Below are positions 23,913-32,355 of a stretch of 37,407 bases of DNA, one piece after another. The DNA is from an uncultured Eubacteriales bacterium. GTDB taxonomy: Bacteria > Bacillota > Clostridia > Oscillospirales > CAG-272. Numbering within the stretch: position 1 is the stretch's first letter; every line of letters begins with the position of its first letter. The notes under the pieces were generated by a model. It was not told where the DNA came from. It saw nothing but the letters and a program-made list of their open reading frames with translations, and searched no databases. A program made the translations under genes and the position numbers. Location: positions 1-37,407 of the forward strand of contig CAKRPQ010000009.1 of assembly GCA_934385225.1 (NCBI GenBank), given 5' to 3'.

Positions 23913-25580
23913 ATGAAAAAAAGAATCCTACGCACCCTTGCACTATCGCTCACAGTCGTCATGCTCGTATTTTCCTTTGCCGCCTGCGGCGGGAAAAAGA
24001 CGGAAACAAAGGGCGACATCGTTATCCTCTACACGAACGACGTTCACTGCGGCATCGACAAAAACATAGGCTATGCGGGTCTTTCGGCTTATAAAAAAGC
24101 CGTTATGGCACGCACCGATTACGTTACTCTTGTCGATTGCGGCGACTCCGTTCAGGGCGAGGCTATCGGCACGATCTCGCGCGGCGAATACATCGTCGAT
24201 ATTATGAACGAGGTCGGCTACGACATCGCGATTCCCGGAAACCACGAATTCGACTACGGCATGACACAGTTCTCCGCGCTGGTGAAGAAAATAAATGCCG
24301 ACTACCTCTGCTGTAACCTTACATACACGGGAAAAGGCGAAAATCCCGTTTCGGAAGTGAAGCCCTACGTTATAAAGGAATACGGAAACACGTCCGTCGC
24401 ATTTATCGGCGCGCTTACGCCCGACGCGATAACGTCGTCCACTCCCGCTTATTTTATGGAGAACGACGAGTTTGTATTCGACCTTCATTCAAAGAGCGTC
24501 GATGATTTCTGCTCCACCGTTCAGAAGAACGTTGACGAGTGCGTGTCAAAGGGCGCGGATTATGTCATCGTTCTCTCGCACCTCGGAGACGAGGAAAGCG
24601 CGTCGGGGATAAATTCGACGGTTCTTGCCGAGAACACAAACGGCATAAACGTCATTCTTGACGCACATTCGCACAGTACCGTTCCGTCGAGAATACTCAA
24701 AAACAAGGACGGCGGCGAGGTCATCGTTTCGTCAACGGGAACGAAGCTAGCGGCGATAGGACAGCTCGTCATCACCGCGGACGGCTTCATCAGCACGGGT
24801 CTTATCACCGATTACGGCGAAAAGGATAAGGACGTTGAGGTCTATATCGAGAATATCAATTCCGAATTTTCGGCGGAACTCGGCAAGGTTGTCGCAAAGA
24901 GTAATATCGCGCTCTCCGTTTCGGACGCGGACGGCGTTCGTATGGTCAGAAGCCGTGAAGTGCCGCTCGGAGACCTCTGCGCCGATGCTTATCGCGCGGT
25001 TTCGGGAGCGGATATCGCTTTCGTGAACGGCGGCGGAATACGCGCGGATCTTCCGAATGGAGATATAACCTATAACGACATAATTTCGATACACCCGTTC
25101 GGCAATATGCTCAGTATGGTCGAAGCGACGGGCGCGCAGATCCTTGACGCGCTCGAAATGGCGAGCCGATACACCGAGAGCGAATATAAGGAGGACGGCG
25201 GCGCAAAGGGCGAAAACGGCGGATTCCTGCAAGTTTCGGGACTAAAATATACAATCGACACGTCGATACCGTCGAGCGTCGAAACCGACGATAAGGGAAT
25301 GTTCGCGGGCGTTTCGGGCGTGCGCAGAGTGTGCGACGTCGAGGTTCTCACAGACGGCGAATACGTCCCGATCGACCCCGAAAAGACGTATAAGCTCGCG
25401 TCGCACGATTATATGCTCTTTAACTGCGGCGACGGTATAAATATGTTCACGGAGGACGAGGTTCTCATCGACCGCGGAATGCTTGACAATCAGGTTCTCA
25501 TCACGTTCTTAACGGAAGAATTTGAGGGCGATATTGCCGAGGTTTATTCCGCACCCGCGGGCAGAATAACAGTAAAATAA
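23913..25580 (+). CDS. Lipoprotein 5'-nucleotidase/UDP-sugar hydrolase family
   Basis: A 555-aa surface-anchored enzyme with signal peptide and lipobox FAAC (Cys25). The metallophosphatase domain has TNDVHCG (D43, H45), GDSVQG (D78), GNHEFDYG (N110, H111, E112), LSHLGDE and DAHSHS. The C-terminal nucleotide-specificity domain has NGGGIRADLPNGDITYND and HPFGN. Such enzymes release phosphate and nucleosides from external nucleotides for uptake. AAAGGAAAGG precedes the ATG at 23913. The frame extends to 23742, but that part is upstream of the -10 box. Monocistronic with its own terminator. Confidence 0.95.
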   Translation: MKKRILRTLALSLTVVMLVFSFAACGGKKTETKGDIVILYTNDVHCGIDKNIGYAGLSAYKKAVMARTDYVTLVDCGDSVQGEAIGTISRGEYIVDIMNEVGYDIAIPGNHEFDYGMTQFSALVKKINADYLCCNLTYTGKGENPVSEVKPYVIKEYGNTSVAFIGALTPDAITSSTPAYFMENDEFVFDLHSKSVDDFCSTVQKNVDECVSKGADYVIVLSHLGDEESASGINSTVLAENTNGINVILDAHSHSTVPSRILKNKDGGEVIVSSTGTKLAAIGQLVITADGFISTGLITDYGEKDKDVEVYIENINSEFSAELGKVVAKSNIALSVSDADGVRMVRSREVPLGDLCADAYRAVSGADIAFVNGGGIRADLPNGDITYNDIISIHPFGNMLSMVEATGAQILDALEMASRYTESEYKEDGGAKGENGGFLQVSGLKYTIDTSIPSSVETDDKGMFAGVSGVRRVCDVEVLTDGEYVPIDPEKTYKLASHDYMLFNCGDGINMFTEDEVLIDRGMLDNQVLITFLTEEFEGDIAEVYSAPAGRITVK

Positions 25581-25595
25581 AAACGGTATTAAATC

Positions 25596-25638
25596 GGCGC
25601 ACACGACTCACGGGCGTGTGCGCCTTTTCTTTTTTTTG
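25596..25638 (+). terminator. Rho-independent terminator
   Basis: GGCGCACACG (25596-25605), 9-nt loop, CGTGTGCGCC (25615-25624), then TTTTCTTTTTTTT. Confidence 0.92.
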
Positions 25639-25712
25639 CCATGCACCGAATACATAAAAATCGCTCTCTGAAAATAAAATTCAATATAATTCGGCAAATT
25701 TGCGATTTGTAC

Positions 25713-25741
25713 TTGAAAAATACATAAAGGCGTGATATAAT
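25713..25741 (+). promoter_or_regulatory. SigA promoter of the CNNM/CorC gene
   Basis: TTGAAA (25713-25718), 17 nt, TATAAT (25736-25741), with an extended TGA before the -10 box. Confidence 0.82.
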
Positions 25742-25801
25742 AAAATATATGTGTCATATAAAGGCACGGATTTTTCAAAAATAAGGAGTTGATTTTTACT
25801 T

Positions 25802-27139
25802 ATGGATCCTGCGGGTAGTATGCAGGTAGTTTCTCTTATCGTTCTTGTGGCACTGTCCGCGTTCTTTTCGGGGACGGAGACCGCATTTACGAGCTTCAAC
25901 AAAAACAGAATGAAAACGCTTGCGCAGGACGGCAACAAGAAGGCAAAGTCCGTTATGTATGTCGACGAGCACTACGAAAAGTTCCTTTCGACTATTCTTG
26001 TCGGTAACAATATCGTAAATATCTCGGCGTCGACTATCTCAACGCTCCTCTTCGCTTCCTATATCAAAGGCAACGCGAGCCTTGCGGCGACTGTTTCGAC
26101 GGCGGTAATGACCGTTGTTATCCTCATTTTCGGCGAAATTTCCCCGAAGATGCTCGGACGCGACTTCGCCGACGGCTATACGATGAAAACCGTCGGTATA
26201 GTACGTTTTCTTATGGTTGTTCTGACACCGATAACGGCACTTTTCTCGCTCTGGAAAATGCTCCTTTCGAAGATCTTCAAGAGTGACCCGTCCCTCTCGA
26301 TAACGGAGGACGAGATAATCACTATGGTCGAAGAGGCGCAAAGCGAGGGCGGCATAGACGAACACGAGGGCGATCTAATAAAGAGCGCGATTGAGTTTAC
26401 CGATCTTGAAGTTGCCGCCATACTCACACCGAGAGTCGATATCGTCGCGATAGACGAAAATACTTCGATGGACGAGGTCAAGACCGTGTTTCAGACGAGC
26501 GGGTTCTCGCGTCTGCCCGTGTACCGCGATACCATCGACAATATAGTCGGTACGATGCACGAGAAGGACTTTTACAGGCTTGTGAACGAGGGCAAAGAGG
26601 ATTTCAGACCTGCGATACACGAGGTCATGTTTATTACCGAAAACATGAAAATATCCAAGCTGCTGCGCGAATTTCAGGAGGCGAAGTCTCATATAGCCAT
26701 TGTCGTCGACGAATACGGCGGAACGGCGGGAATCATCACGATGGAGGACGTTCTCGAAGGTCTTGTCGGCGAGATATGGGACGAACACGACGAGGTTATA
26801 GAAAACATCAAGAAGATTTCGGACGAAAGCTATCTGATAAACTGCGGCGCACCGATGAACGACCTTGACGATATACACGCATTCTCGGACGAGGTGCTTG
26901 ATGACAACGCAACCGTAAACGGCTGGGTCATAGACAATCTCGGCAAGATACCGGAGGTCGGTGACCGCTTTACATACGAAAATCTTTCTGTCGAAGTCGT
27001 TGCCATTGACGGCAAACGCGCGTCGGAGATACTTGTGACGGTTCACCCCGAAACCGTAGAGGACGGGGAAAACGAGGACGAAGATCACGATCATGATCGC
27101 GACCGCGGCAAGGACAAAGACAGGGAAGACAAGGATTGA
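25802..27139 (+). CDS. CNNM/HlyC-CorC family metal-ion transporter
   Basis: A 445-aa protein. The CNNM (DUF21) membrane domain covers about 1-190 (FFSGTETAFTSFN, FLSTILVGNNIVNI, IFGEISPKMLGR). A CBS pair is at about 205-330 (ILTPRVDIVAID, GFSRLPVYRDT, HIAIVVDEYGGTAGIITMEDVLEGLVGEI) and a CorC_HlyC domain at about 345-420. These proteins are linked to Mg2+/Co2+ export or homeostasis; the old hemolysin label is misleading. The last 23 or so residues are an odd Asp/His/Glu/Lys/Arg tail (HDHDRDRGKDKD). AAGGAG lies 13 nt before the ATG, longer than usual, but no other in-frame start fits. Confidence 0.92.
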   Translation: MDPAGSMQVVSLIVLVALSAFFSGTETAFTSFNKNRMKTLAQDGNKKAKSVMYVDEHYEKFLSTILVGNNIVNISASTISTLLFASYIKGNASLAATVSTAVMTVVILIFGEISPKMLGRDFADGYTMKTVGIVRFLMVVLTPITALFSLWKMLLSKIFKSDPSLSITEDEIITMVEEAQSEGGIDEHEGDLIKSAIEFTDLEVAAILTPRVDIVAIDENTSMDEVKTVFQTSGFSRLPVYRDTIDNIVGTMHEKDFYRLVNEGKEDFRPAIHEVMFITENMKISKLLREFQEAKSHIAIVVDEYGGTAGIITMEDVLEGLVGEIWDEHDEVIENIKKISDESYLINCGAPMNDLDDIHAFSDEVLDDNATVNGWVIDNLGKIPEVGDRFTYENLSVEVVAIDGKRASEILVTVHPETVEDGENEDEDHDHDRDRGKDKDREDKD

Positions 27140-27145
27140 TTTTTT

Positions 27146-27173
27146 GCAGTCGGCGTTTGCCGACTGCTTTTTA
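27146..27173 (+). terminator. Rho-independent terminator
   Basis: GCAGTCGGC (27146-27154), loop GTTT, GCCGACTGC (27159-27167), then TTTTTATATTTATTT. Confidence 0.92.
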
Positions 27174-27196
27174 TATTTATTTGTAACCGACGGAAA

Positions 27197-27236
27197 ACAA
27201 TTTGTTTATATATACGAAACAAATTGTCGGTATAAT
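27197..27236 (+). promoter_or_regulatory. Inverted-repeat-controlled promoter of the PF06541 gene
   Basis: ACAATTTGTTT (27197-27207) and AAACAAATTGT (27217-27227) are perfect 11-bp arms around a 9-nt spacer. TATAAT follows at 27231-27236. No -35 box lies at the proper distance; the right arm and spacer occupy that region. This suggests a regulator-dependent promoter. Confidence 0.62.
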
Positions 27237-27278
27237 ATTATCGAACAATGATTTTTTATTTTCCCGGAGGACTGTTTT

Positions 27279-27830
27279 ATGAATGAACGGAGCAATGCCG
27301 AAAGAAAGCAAAGCGCGCTTGATATCTTTGAAAAAATAGTAATTCTTTTCTTCATTTCTTCCGTTATCGGCTGGATATACGAATTTCTTTTCTACATAAT
27401 CGTCGAGCGCAGAGTGGGAAATTCGGGATTTTTCTTCGGTCCGTGCCTGCCCATCTACGGCTTCGGGGCGCTTTTTATTCTTCTTGCGGTGCATAAATTT
27501 AAGAAATACCCCGCGCTCGTTTTTCTTTGCGCGTGTGCGGTGACGGGCATCTGGGAATATTTCGTCGGCGCGGGAATGTACGCACTCTGGCAGAGACGCT
27601 GGTGGGACTACACAGGTCTTTTTATGAATATCGGCGGATTTGTGTGCCTGAGGAGCGTCGTTTCGTTCGGTATCGGCGCCGTTCTGCTCGTTTACCTTGT
27701 CGAACCGATCTTTGACAGGGCTTTCGACAGCGCTCCGAGGGTTCTCAGACACCTTGCGTGTTTCGGCACGACGGCGGTGTTCTTCTTCGACGCCGCTATG
27801 ACGATAATCTTCCGCGTAATGCGTTTCTGA
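27279..27830 (+). CDS. PF06541 membrane protein (putative ABC transporter permease, CmpB-like)
   Basis: A 183-aa protein with about five membrane segments and the family signature IGWIYEFLFY followed by GFFFGPCLPIYGFGAL. It is often named a putative ABC permease, but no ABC ATPase lies next to it, and its real function is unknown. GGAGG precedes the ATG. Conserved aromatic-rich loop WQRRWWDYTG at about 108-117. It is preceded by a 31-bp inverted repeat that probably controls it, and followed by a separate promoter for the acyltransferase operon. Confidence 0.85.
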   Translation: MNERSNAERKQSALDIFEKIVILFFISSVIGWIYEFLFYIIVERRVGNSGFFFGPCLPIYGFGALFILLAVHKFKKYPALVFLCACAVTGIWEYFVGAGMYALWQRRWWDYTGLFMNIGGFVCLRSVVSFGIGAVLLVYLVEPIFDRAFDSAPRVLRHLACFGTTAVFFFDAAMTIIFRVMRF

Positions 27831-27873
27831 CCGCCTTTTTTACGCGCGAAAATCTTAAAAAATCTTCATACGC

Positions 27874-27902
27874 TTGACTATTACCCCGAAATGTGATATA
27901 CT
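27874..27902 (+). promoter_or_regulatory. SigA promoter of the acyltransferase/glycosyltransferase operon
   Basis: TTGACT (27874-27879), 17 nt, TATACT (27897-27902), with an extended TGA before the -10 box. Confidence 0.82.
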
Positions 27903-27945
27903 ATGACCGTGTTATGCGCAAAAGCACTTTTTCGGCGGAGGGGAA

Positions 27946-28722
27946 ATGAAGAAAAAAAGAGTCGTTTATTATAAAGACGAAATGAATGACGAATTTTCGT
28001 CCGCCGTGATAACGCCGAGGAAGATAGACGGTGCTTACAGATACGAAAGGGACGGCTTTTTCGGGAAAATCGCGCATTTTTTCTTCTACCGTATTGTCGC
28101 CGTTCCGCTCGCGTTTTTCTACCTTAAAATAAAGTTTTCGAATAGAATAATCGGACGCGAAAAGCTCGGAGAGGCGAAAAACAAGCCGTGCTTCATCTAC
28201 GGCAATCACACACAGCCGACGGCGGACGCACTTATACCGACGTTTGTCACGCATCCGCGCGACGCGTTTGTTATCGTTCACCCCGCCAACGTTTCTATGC
28301 CCGTTCTCGGCAGAATAACGCCTTATATCGGCGCGCTTCCGCTGCCCGATAATATGGAGGCGGCGAGAAATTTTGCCCGCGTCATAGAAAAAAGAGCAGG
28401 CGAAAAAAAGCCGATTTTCATCTATCCCGAGGCGCACATTTGGCCGTATTATACGGGGATACGCCCGTTTTCGGAGCAGTCGTTTTGCTACCCGATAAAG
28501 TACAGGACGCCCGTTTTCTGCTTTACGAACGTTTATAAAAAGAGAAAATTCTGCGTGCCGCGCATCGAAACATACGTTGACGGTCCGTTTTACGCGGACG
28601 AAACTCTTCCGCACGCGGAGAGAAAAAAAGCTCTGCGGGACGCGGTGTATGACAAAATGAAGGAGAGAAGCCTCCTTTCCGATACCGAATATATCGAATA
28701 CCGAAAGGAAAGCGGGATATGA
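27946..28722 (+). CDS. PlsC-like acyltransferase
   Basis: 258 aa, likely membrane-associated through a hydrophobic stretch at about 42-61. The acyltransferase motif is GNHTQPTADA (H88 and D94); the His-Asp spacing is five residues instead of the usual four. The second block is FIYPEAHIWPYY instead of the usual PEGTRS. This resembles a Clostridial subgroup of lysophospholipid acyltransferases and the C-terminal half of the fusion protein two genes downstream. It would move an acyl chain to a lysolipid or glycolipid. AGGGGAA precedes the ATG. First gene of a three-gene operon; it overlaps the next gene by ATGA. Confidence 0.85.
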   Translation: MKKKRVVYYKDEMNDEFSSAVITPRKIDGAYRYERDGFFGKIAHFFFYRIVAVPLAFFYLKIKFSNRIIGREKLGEAKNKPCFIYGNHTQPTADALIPTFVTHPRDAFVIVHPANVSMPVLGRITPYIGALPLPDNMEAARNFARVIEKRAGEKKPIFIYPEAHIWPYYTGIRPFSEQSFCYPIKYRTPVFCFTNVYKKRKFCVPRIETYVDGPFYADETLPHAERKKALRDAVYDKMKERSLLSDTEYIEYRKESGI

Positions 28723-29546
28723 TAAATATAATGCTTGCCGGGAACAGCCGCGTTTTCGACGGCGTTCTGACCTGCGCGCTCTCGATTTTTATGCGCAGCC
28801 GCAACGATGAGGCGATGAATTTCTACGTTCTGACAATGGACGTCTCGCATATAAAGCCCGAATATACGCCTATAACGGAAAAGCAGATAAATTTTCTCGA
28901 TCGCACGGCGAAAAAGTACAATAAGGATAACAGCTTTACGCGAATCGACGTGACGGAGCTTTACCGCGAGGAATTTGACGGCTGCCCGAACGAAAACGCC
29001 TATTGCTCGCCATATACGCTCATCCGCCTGTTTGCCGACAGACTTCCGCTGCCCGATAAAATATTGTATCTCGACGCGGATATAATGTTTAACAGAGATA
29101 TTCGCCTTCTTTATGACATCGACGTGTCGGACGTTGAATACGCCGCGGCGCGCGACCACTACGGAAAATATCTTGTAAACCCGAATTATATAAATGCGGG
29201 CGTTATTCTGATGAATCTCGAAAAAATGCGGGAAACGGGGATTTTAACGCGCGCGAGAAAACTGCTTCGCGAGAAAAAGCTGCCGTTTGCGGATCAGAGC
29301 GCGCTCATAAGAAGCACGACGTCGAGAAAACTCCTGCCGCAGAGGTTCAACGACCAGAAATTTCTTCATAAACATACCGTGGTACGTCATTTTTCGAAAA
29401 GACTGTTCTATCTGCCGTATCCCCATACTGAAAATATAAAGCAGTGGGACGTTTCGCGCGTTCACCGCGTGTTCGGATACTATAATTTCGACGACGTGCT
29501 TTACGAATATATATACCTTAGAAAGGTTTTTGAAAGGGAAATATGA
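28719..29546 (+). CDS. Glycosyltransferase family 8
   Basis: A 275-aa cytoplasmic GT-A type enzyme. The metal- and nucleotide-sugar-binding motif LDADIM has D119-x-D121. The usual YINAGVILMNLEKM follows, then FADQSALI and HFSKR near the end. It would transfer glucose or galactose from a UDP-sugar, typically onto a lipid or glycan. It overlaps the gene before (28719-28722) and the gene after (29543-29546) by four bases each, so translation of all three is probably coupled. It is a paralogue of the N-terminal half of the next protein. Confidence 0.92.
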   Translation: MINIMLAGNSRVFDGVLTCALSIFMRSRNDEAMNFYVLTMDVSHIKPEYTPITEKQINFLDRTAKKYNKDNSFTRIDVTELYREEFDGCPNENAYCSPYTLIRLFADRLPLPDKILYLDADIMFNRDIRLLYDIDVSDVEYAAARDHYGKYLVNPNYINAGVILMNLEKMRETGILTRARKLLREKKLPFADQSALIRSTTSRKLLPQRFNDQKFLHKHTVVRHFSKRLFYLPYPHTENIKQWDVSRVHRVFGYYNFDDVLYEYIYLRKVFEREI

Positions 29547-31327
29547 TAAACGAGAACGCAAGACCCGTAATACCCGTTTTTTACGCCTGCGACAACGGCT
29601 TTGTCAAATTCACGATGGTGTCGATAGCGTCGATACTCGAAAACGCTTCGCACGATTTTTTCTACGATATACACATTCTCCATACGGATATAACGGAGGA
29701 GAACGCGGACGCCGTGCGCCGTATGACGCGGGAAAAGGACAACGTCCGCATATGCTTTGACGACGTGAGCGACTATCTGAGGGACCTGAGCGGCAGACTT
29801 CCGCTCCGCGATTACTATACGAAAACGACCTATTTCCGCCTTTTCATCGCGGATATGTTCCCGAAATACGATAAGGCGATATATATCGACAGCGACACCG
29901 TCGTCCTCGGCGATATTTCGGAGCTTTACGCATTTGACCTCGGCGAAAACCTCGTCGGCGCGTGTCACGAGCAGGTTATGATGCAGGAGAACGTTTACGG
30001 CGAATACGTCGAAAAGTGCGTCGGAATATCGCGCGAAAAATTCTTCAACGCGGGCATTCTGCTCCTTAATTGCCGCCTTTTCAGGGAAGAGGAGGTTCTT
30101 TCGAAATTCTCGGAGCTTCTCTCTGTCTATGATTTTGTCGTGACACAGGACGAGGACTACCTTAACGTCATCTGCCGTGACCGCGTCAAATTCCTGCCGC
30201 AGGGCTGGAACGCGGAGGTTTTCGGCGTTATGTGTCCCGAAAACGAGATAAAAATTCTTCATTATATAATGGTTTCAAAGCCGTGGCACTACGGCGATTG
30301 CAGATACGCGTCGTATTTCTGGCACTATGCCGATATGACCGAAGTCGGCATCGAAATACGCGAAATTCTCGCGTCATACACGGACGAAGAGAGGGAACGC
30401 GACGCCGAATCCTGCGAGCGCCTTATGAATCTGGCGATAGCGGAGACGAGGCGCGACGACGGTTTTCTTGCGCGTATGAAAAGGAATAACTGCACCGAGG
30501 ACAGGCAGAAGATCCTCGACAGAATCGACCTCTACGAATACGAGGGACGCTTTGACGAGGACGTTGAGGACGACCCGCCGGGGAGAATGATAATGCCGGG
30601 CGAGGTTGACTACCTCGGCAGAAAGTGGAGAACGCGTATGTTCGCGAAATGCTCCTACGTCGCGGCGAAAAGATACCTTAATTCGATACTGAAAAACGGC
30701 GATCTTGTCGTAAAAGAGATAAAGGGCAGCGAAAATCTTGCCGCACTCGACACAGGTGCGGTTCTGACCTGCAACCACTTCAACGCGATGGACAGCTTTG
30801 CCATGCAGCTCGCGTTTATGAGTGCGCATAAGAAGAACAAAAAGCTCTACCGCGTGATAAGAGAGGGAAATTACACGTCTTTCCCCGGATTTTTCGGCTT
30901 CCTTATGAGGCATTTTTATACTCTCCCGCTTTCGTCGAATTTCAGAACGGGCATAGAGTTTACGCGCGCGGTTGACAGTATCCTCCGCGACGGCGATTTC
31001 GTTCTCGTTTACCCCGAACAGAGTATGTGGTGGAACTACCGCAAGCCGAAGCCGCTCAAAGAGGGCGCGTTCAACTTCGCGGCGAAAAATAATCTTCCCG
31101 TTGTGCCGTGCTTCATCACGATGGAGGACAGCGACAGGATAGGCGCGGACGGTTTCCCGATACAGGAATACACTATCCATATCGAAAAGCCGATAATGCC
31201 CGATCCCGAAAAGTCGGTGCGTGCGAACACGCGCGAAATGCTCGAAAATAACTATAACCTCTGGAAGGATATTTACGAGACGACTTACAATATCCCGCTG
31301 ACATATAACACAAAAAGAGCAAACTAA
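29543..31327 (+). CDS. Fusion of GT8 glycosyltransferase and PlsC-like acyltransferase
   Basis: A 594-aa protein with two enzymes in one chain. Residues 1 to about 265 are a GT8 domain: FYACDNGFVKFTMVSIASI, D116-S-D118 in IYIDSDTV, FFNAGILLLNC, TQDEDYLN, and the C-terminal ILHYIMVSKPWHYG (H240, KPW). An acidic linker at about 275-365 (many Glu/Asp/Arg) follows. Residues about 385-594 are an acyltransferase: CNHFNAMDS (H412, D417, normal four-residue spacing) and LVYPEQSMWWNYRKPKPL (E492), then VVPCFITMED. No membrane helix is obvious. One protein could glycosylate and acylate the same acceptor. It is the last gene of the operon and closed by a terminator. Confidence 0.9.
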   Translation: MINENARPVIPVFYACDNGFVKFTMVSIASILENASHDFFYDIHILHTDITEENADAVRRMTREKDNVRICFDDVSDYLRDLSGRLPLRDYYTKTTYFRLFIADMFPKYDKAIYIDSDTVVLGDISELYAFDLGENLVGACHEQVMMQENVYGEYVEKCVGISREKFFNAGILLLNCRLFREEEVLSKFSELLSVYDFVVTQDEDYLNVICRDRVKFLPQGWNAEVFGVMCPENEIKILHYIMVSKPWHYGDCRYASYFWHYADMTEVGIEIREILASYTDEERERDAESCERLMNLAIAETRRDDGFLARMKRNNCTEDRQKILDRIDLYEYEGRFDEDVEDDPPGRMIMPGEVDYLGRKWRTRMFAKCSYVAAKRYLNSILKNGDLVVKEIKGSENLAALDTGAVLTCNHFNAMDSFAMQLAFMSAHKKNKKLYRVIREGNYTSFPGFFGFLMRHFYTLPLSSNFRTGIEFTRAVDSILRDGDFVLVYPEQSMWWNYRKPKPLKEGAFNFAAKNNLPVVPCFITMEDSDRIGADGFPIQEYTIHIEKPIMPDPEKSVRANTREMLENNYNLWKDIYETTYNIPLTYNTKRAN

Positions 31328-31359
31328 AAAATTCCCGTCATTTTGTGACGGGAATTTTT
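31327..31359. terminator. Bidirectional terminator between convergent operons
   Basis: A 14-bp stem (31327-31340 with 31346-31359, core TTCCCGTCA/TGACGGGAA), loop TTTTG. A and T flanks allow use in both directions; the minus-strand GNAT gene ends at 31370. Confidence 0.92.
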
Positions 31360-31369
31360 GATTGCATAA

Positions 31370-32344
31370 TTATTTGTCCTTTACCATCTGCATATACGGC
31401 AGATCTTCATAGCCCAGACGGCGGTAAAGACGCGCCGCGCCGAGGTTTTCGGGTTCGACTTCAAGTCGATAGCGCGCGGCGGGTATGTTATCTTCGGCAA
31501 AGCGGAAGAACTTTGCTCCCGCGCCGTGTCCCTGATAGTCGGGACGAATGTAAAGCTCGTCTATCCATATCGTGACACCGCCCGCCTCGCGGCTGTAAGT
31601 TTTGCACAGGAGCGCAAATCCCGCGGGTACGCCCGAAAATTCGATTATGTAGCAATCAAGATATTCGCGCGAGCGCATAAGTTCGTCGAAAGCGCGCTCG
31701 TGATGACCGCGCGGAACATCGCGGAGAACCGCCTCCGTCGCATAAAATTCTTCGCTCATTTCGAAGAACAGCTCTCTGTCGCTCTCGGTGATTGCTCTGA
31801 ATGTGACCGTAGCGTTGTCTTTTTCGGTTTCCGACGCGCGCAGAAGGTTGTAAGCGTCCCAGAAGCGGTTGAATTCGTCCTCCGAGATCTTGCTGCCGCG
31901 CTTTATAAGGATTTCGTAGGAAACGGTGTTTTCGACGTATTTTATGTCCGTCTCCGTGTAGCCGCCACGCTTGTAGAACGCCTTTCGGCGGAGACGCTGC
32001 TCGTTGTTGTCTGCGTTCGCGTCGGGTGCTTCTATATCGAGAATGATGCGCTTCCCACGGTGATTTCTCTCTATCGTGCGGAGAATTTTTGAACCGTATC
32101 CGCGGTCGCGCTCGGTTTTGTCAACGGCGAGAAACAGAATGTGCGTAACGTCGTCAAAGGTCATTGCCGAATAGAAGCCGCAGAACTTTTTCCTGTCGTA
32201 GCAGGCGATAAATTCGTTTGACGACGACGGCTTTATAAGGTACTTGAAAGGCATTCTCTCCTCGCGCGGAAATGCGGAGTAGTAGAGATTCTTTATTTTT
32301 TTGAAATCCGGGGAATCGACGGTGATCTGTTTAGTTTTTAACAT
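31370..32344 (-). CDS. Tandem GNAT acetyltransferase
   Basis: A 324-aa protein with two GNAT folds. The first (about 1-150) has AVDKTERDRGYGSKIL as acetyl-CoA loop. The second (about 175-324) has ELYIRPDYQGHGAGAKFF and NLGAARLYRRLGYE. AGAGGA stands right before the ATG. The substrate is unknown. It lies 11 nt behind the alcohol dehydrogenase gene, so it is the second gene of that operon. Double-GNAT proteins often have one active and one structural half; both loops look intact here. Confidence 0.85.
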   Translation of the reverse strand: MLKTKQITVDSPDFKKIKNLYYSAFPREERMPFKYLIKPSSSNEFIACYDRKKFCGFYSAMTFDDVTHILFLAVDKTERDRGYGSKILRTIERNHRGKRIILDIEAPDANADNNEQRLRRKAFYKRGGYTETDIKYVENTVSYEILIKRGSKISEDEFNRFWDAYNLLRASETEKDNATVTFRAITESDRELFFEMSEEFYATEAVLRDVPRGHHERAFDELMRSREYLDCYIIEFSGVPAGFALLCKTYSREAGGVTIWIDELYIRPDYQGHGAGAKFFRFAEDNIPAARYRLEVEPENLGAARLYRRLGYEDLPYMQMVKDK

Positions 32345-32355
32345 AAATCCTCTGT

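Noticed and set aside
27279..27830. Subunit of a classical ABC transporter
   Set aside because: No ATPase or binding-protein gene is next to it and the PF06541 permease label is not proven, so I give no transport function.
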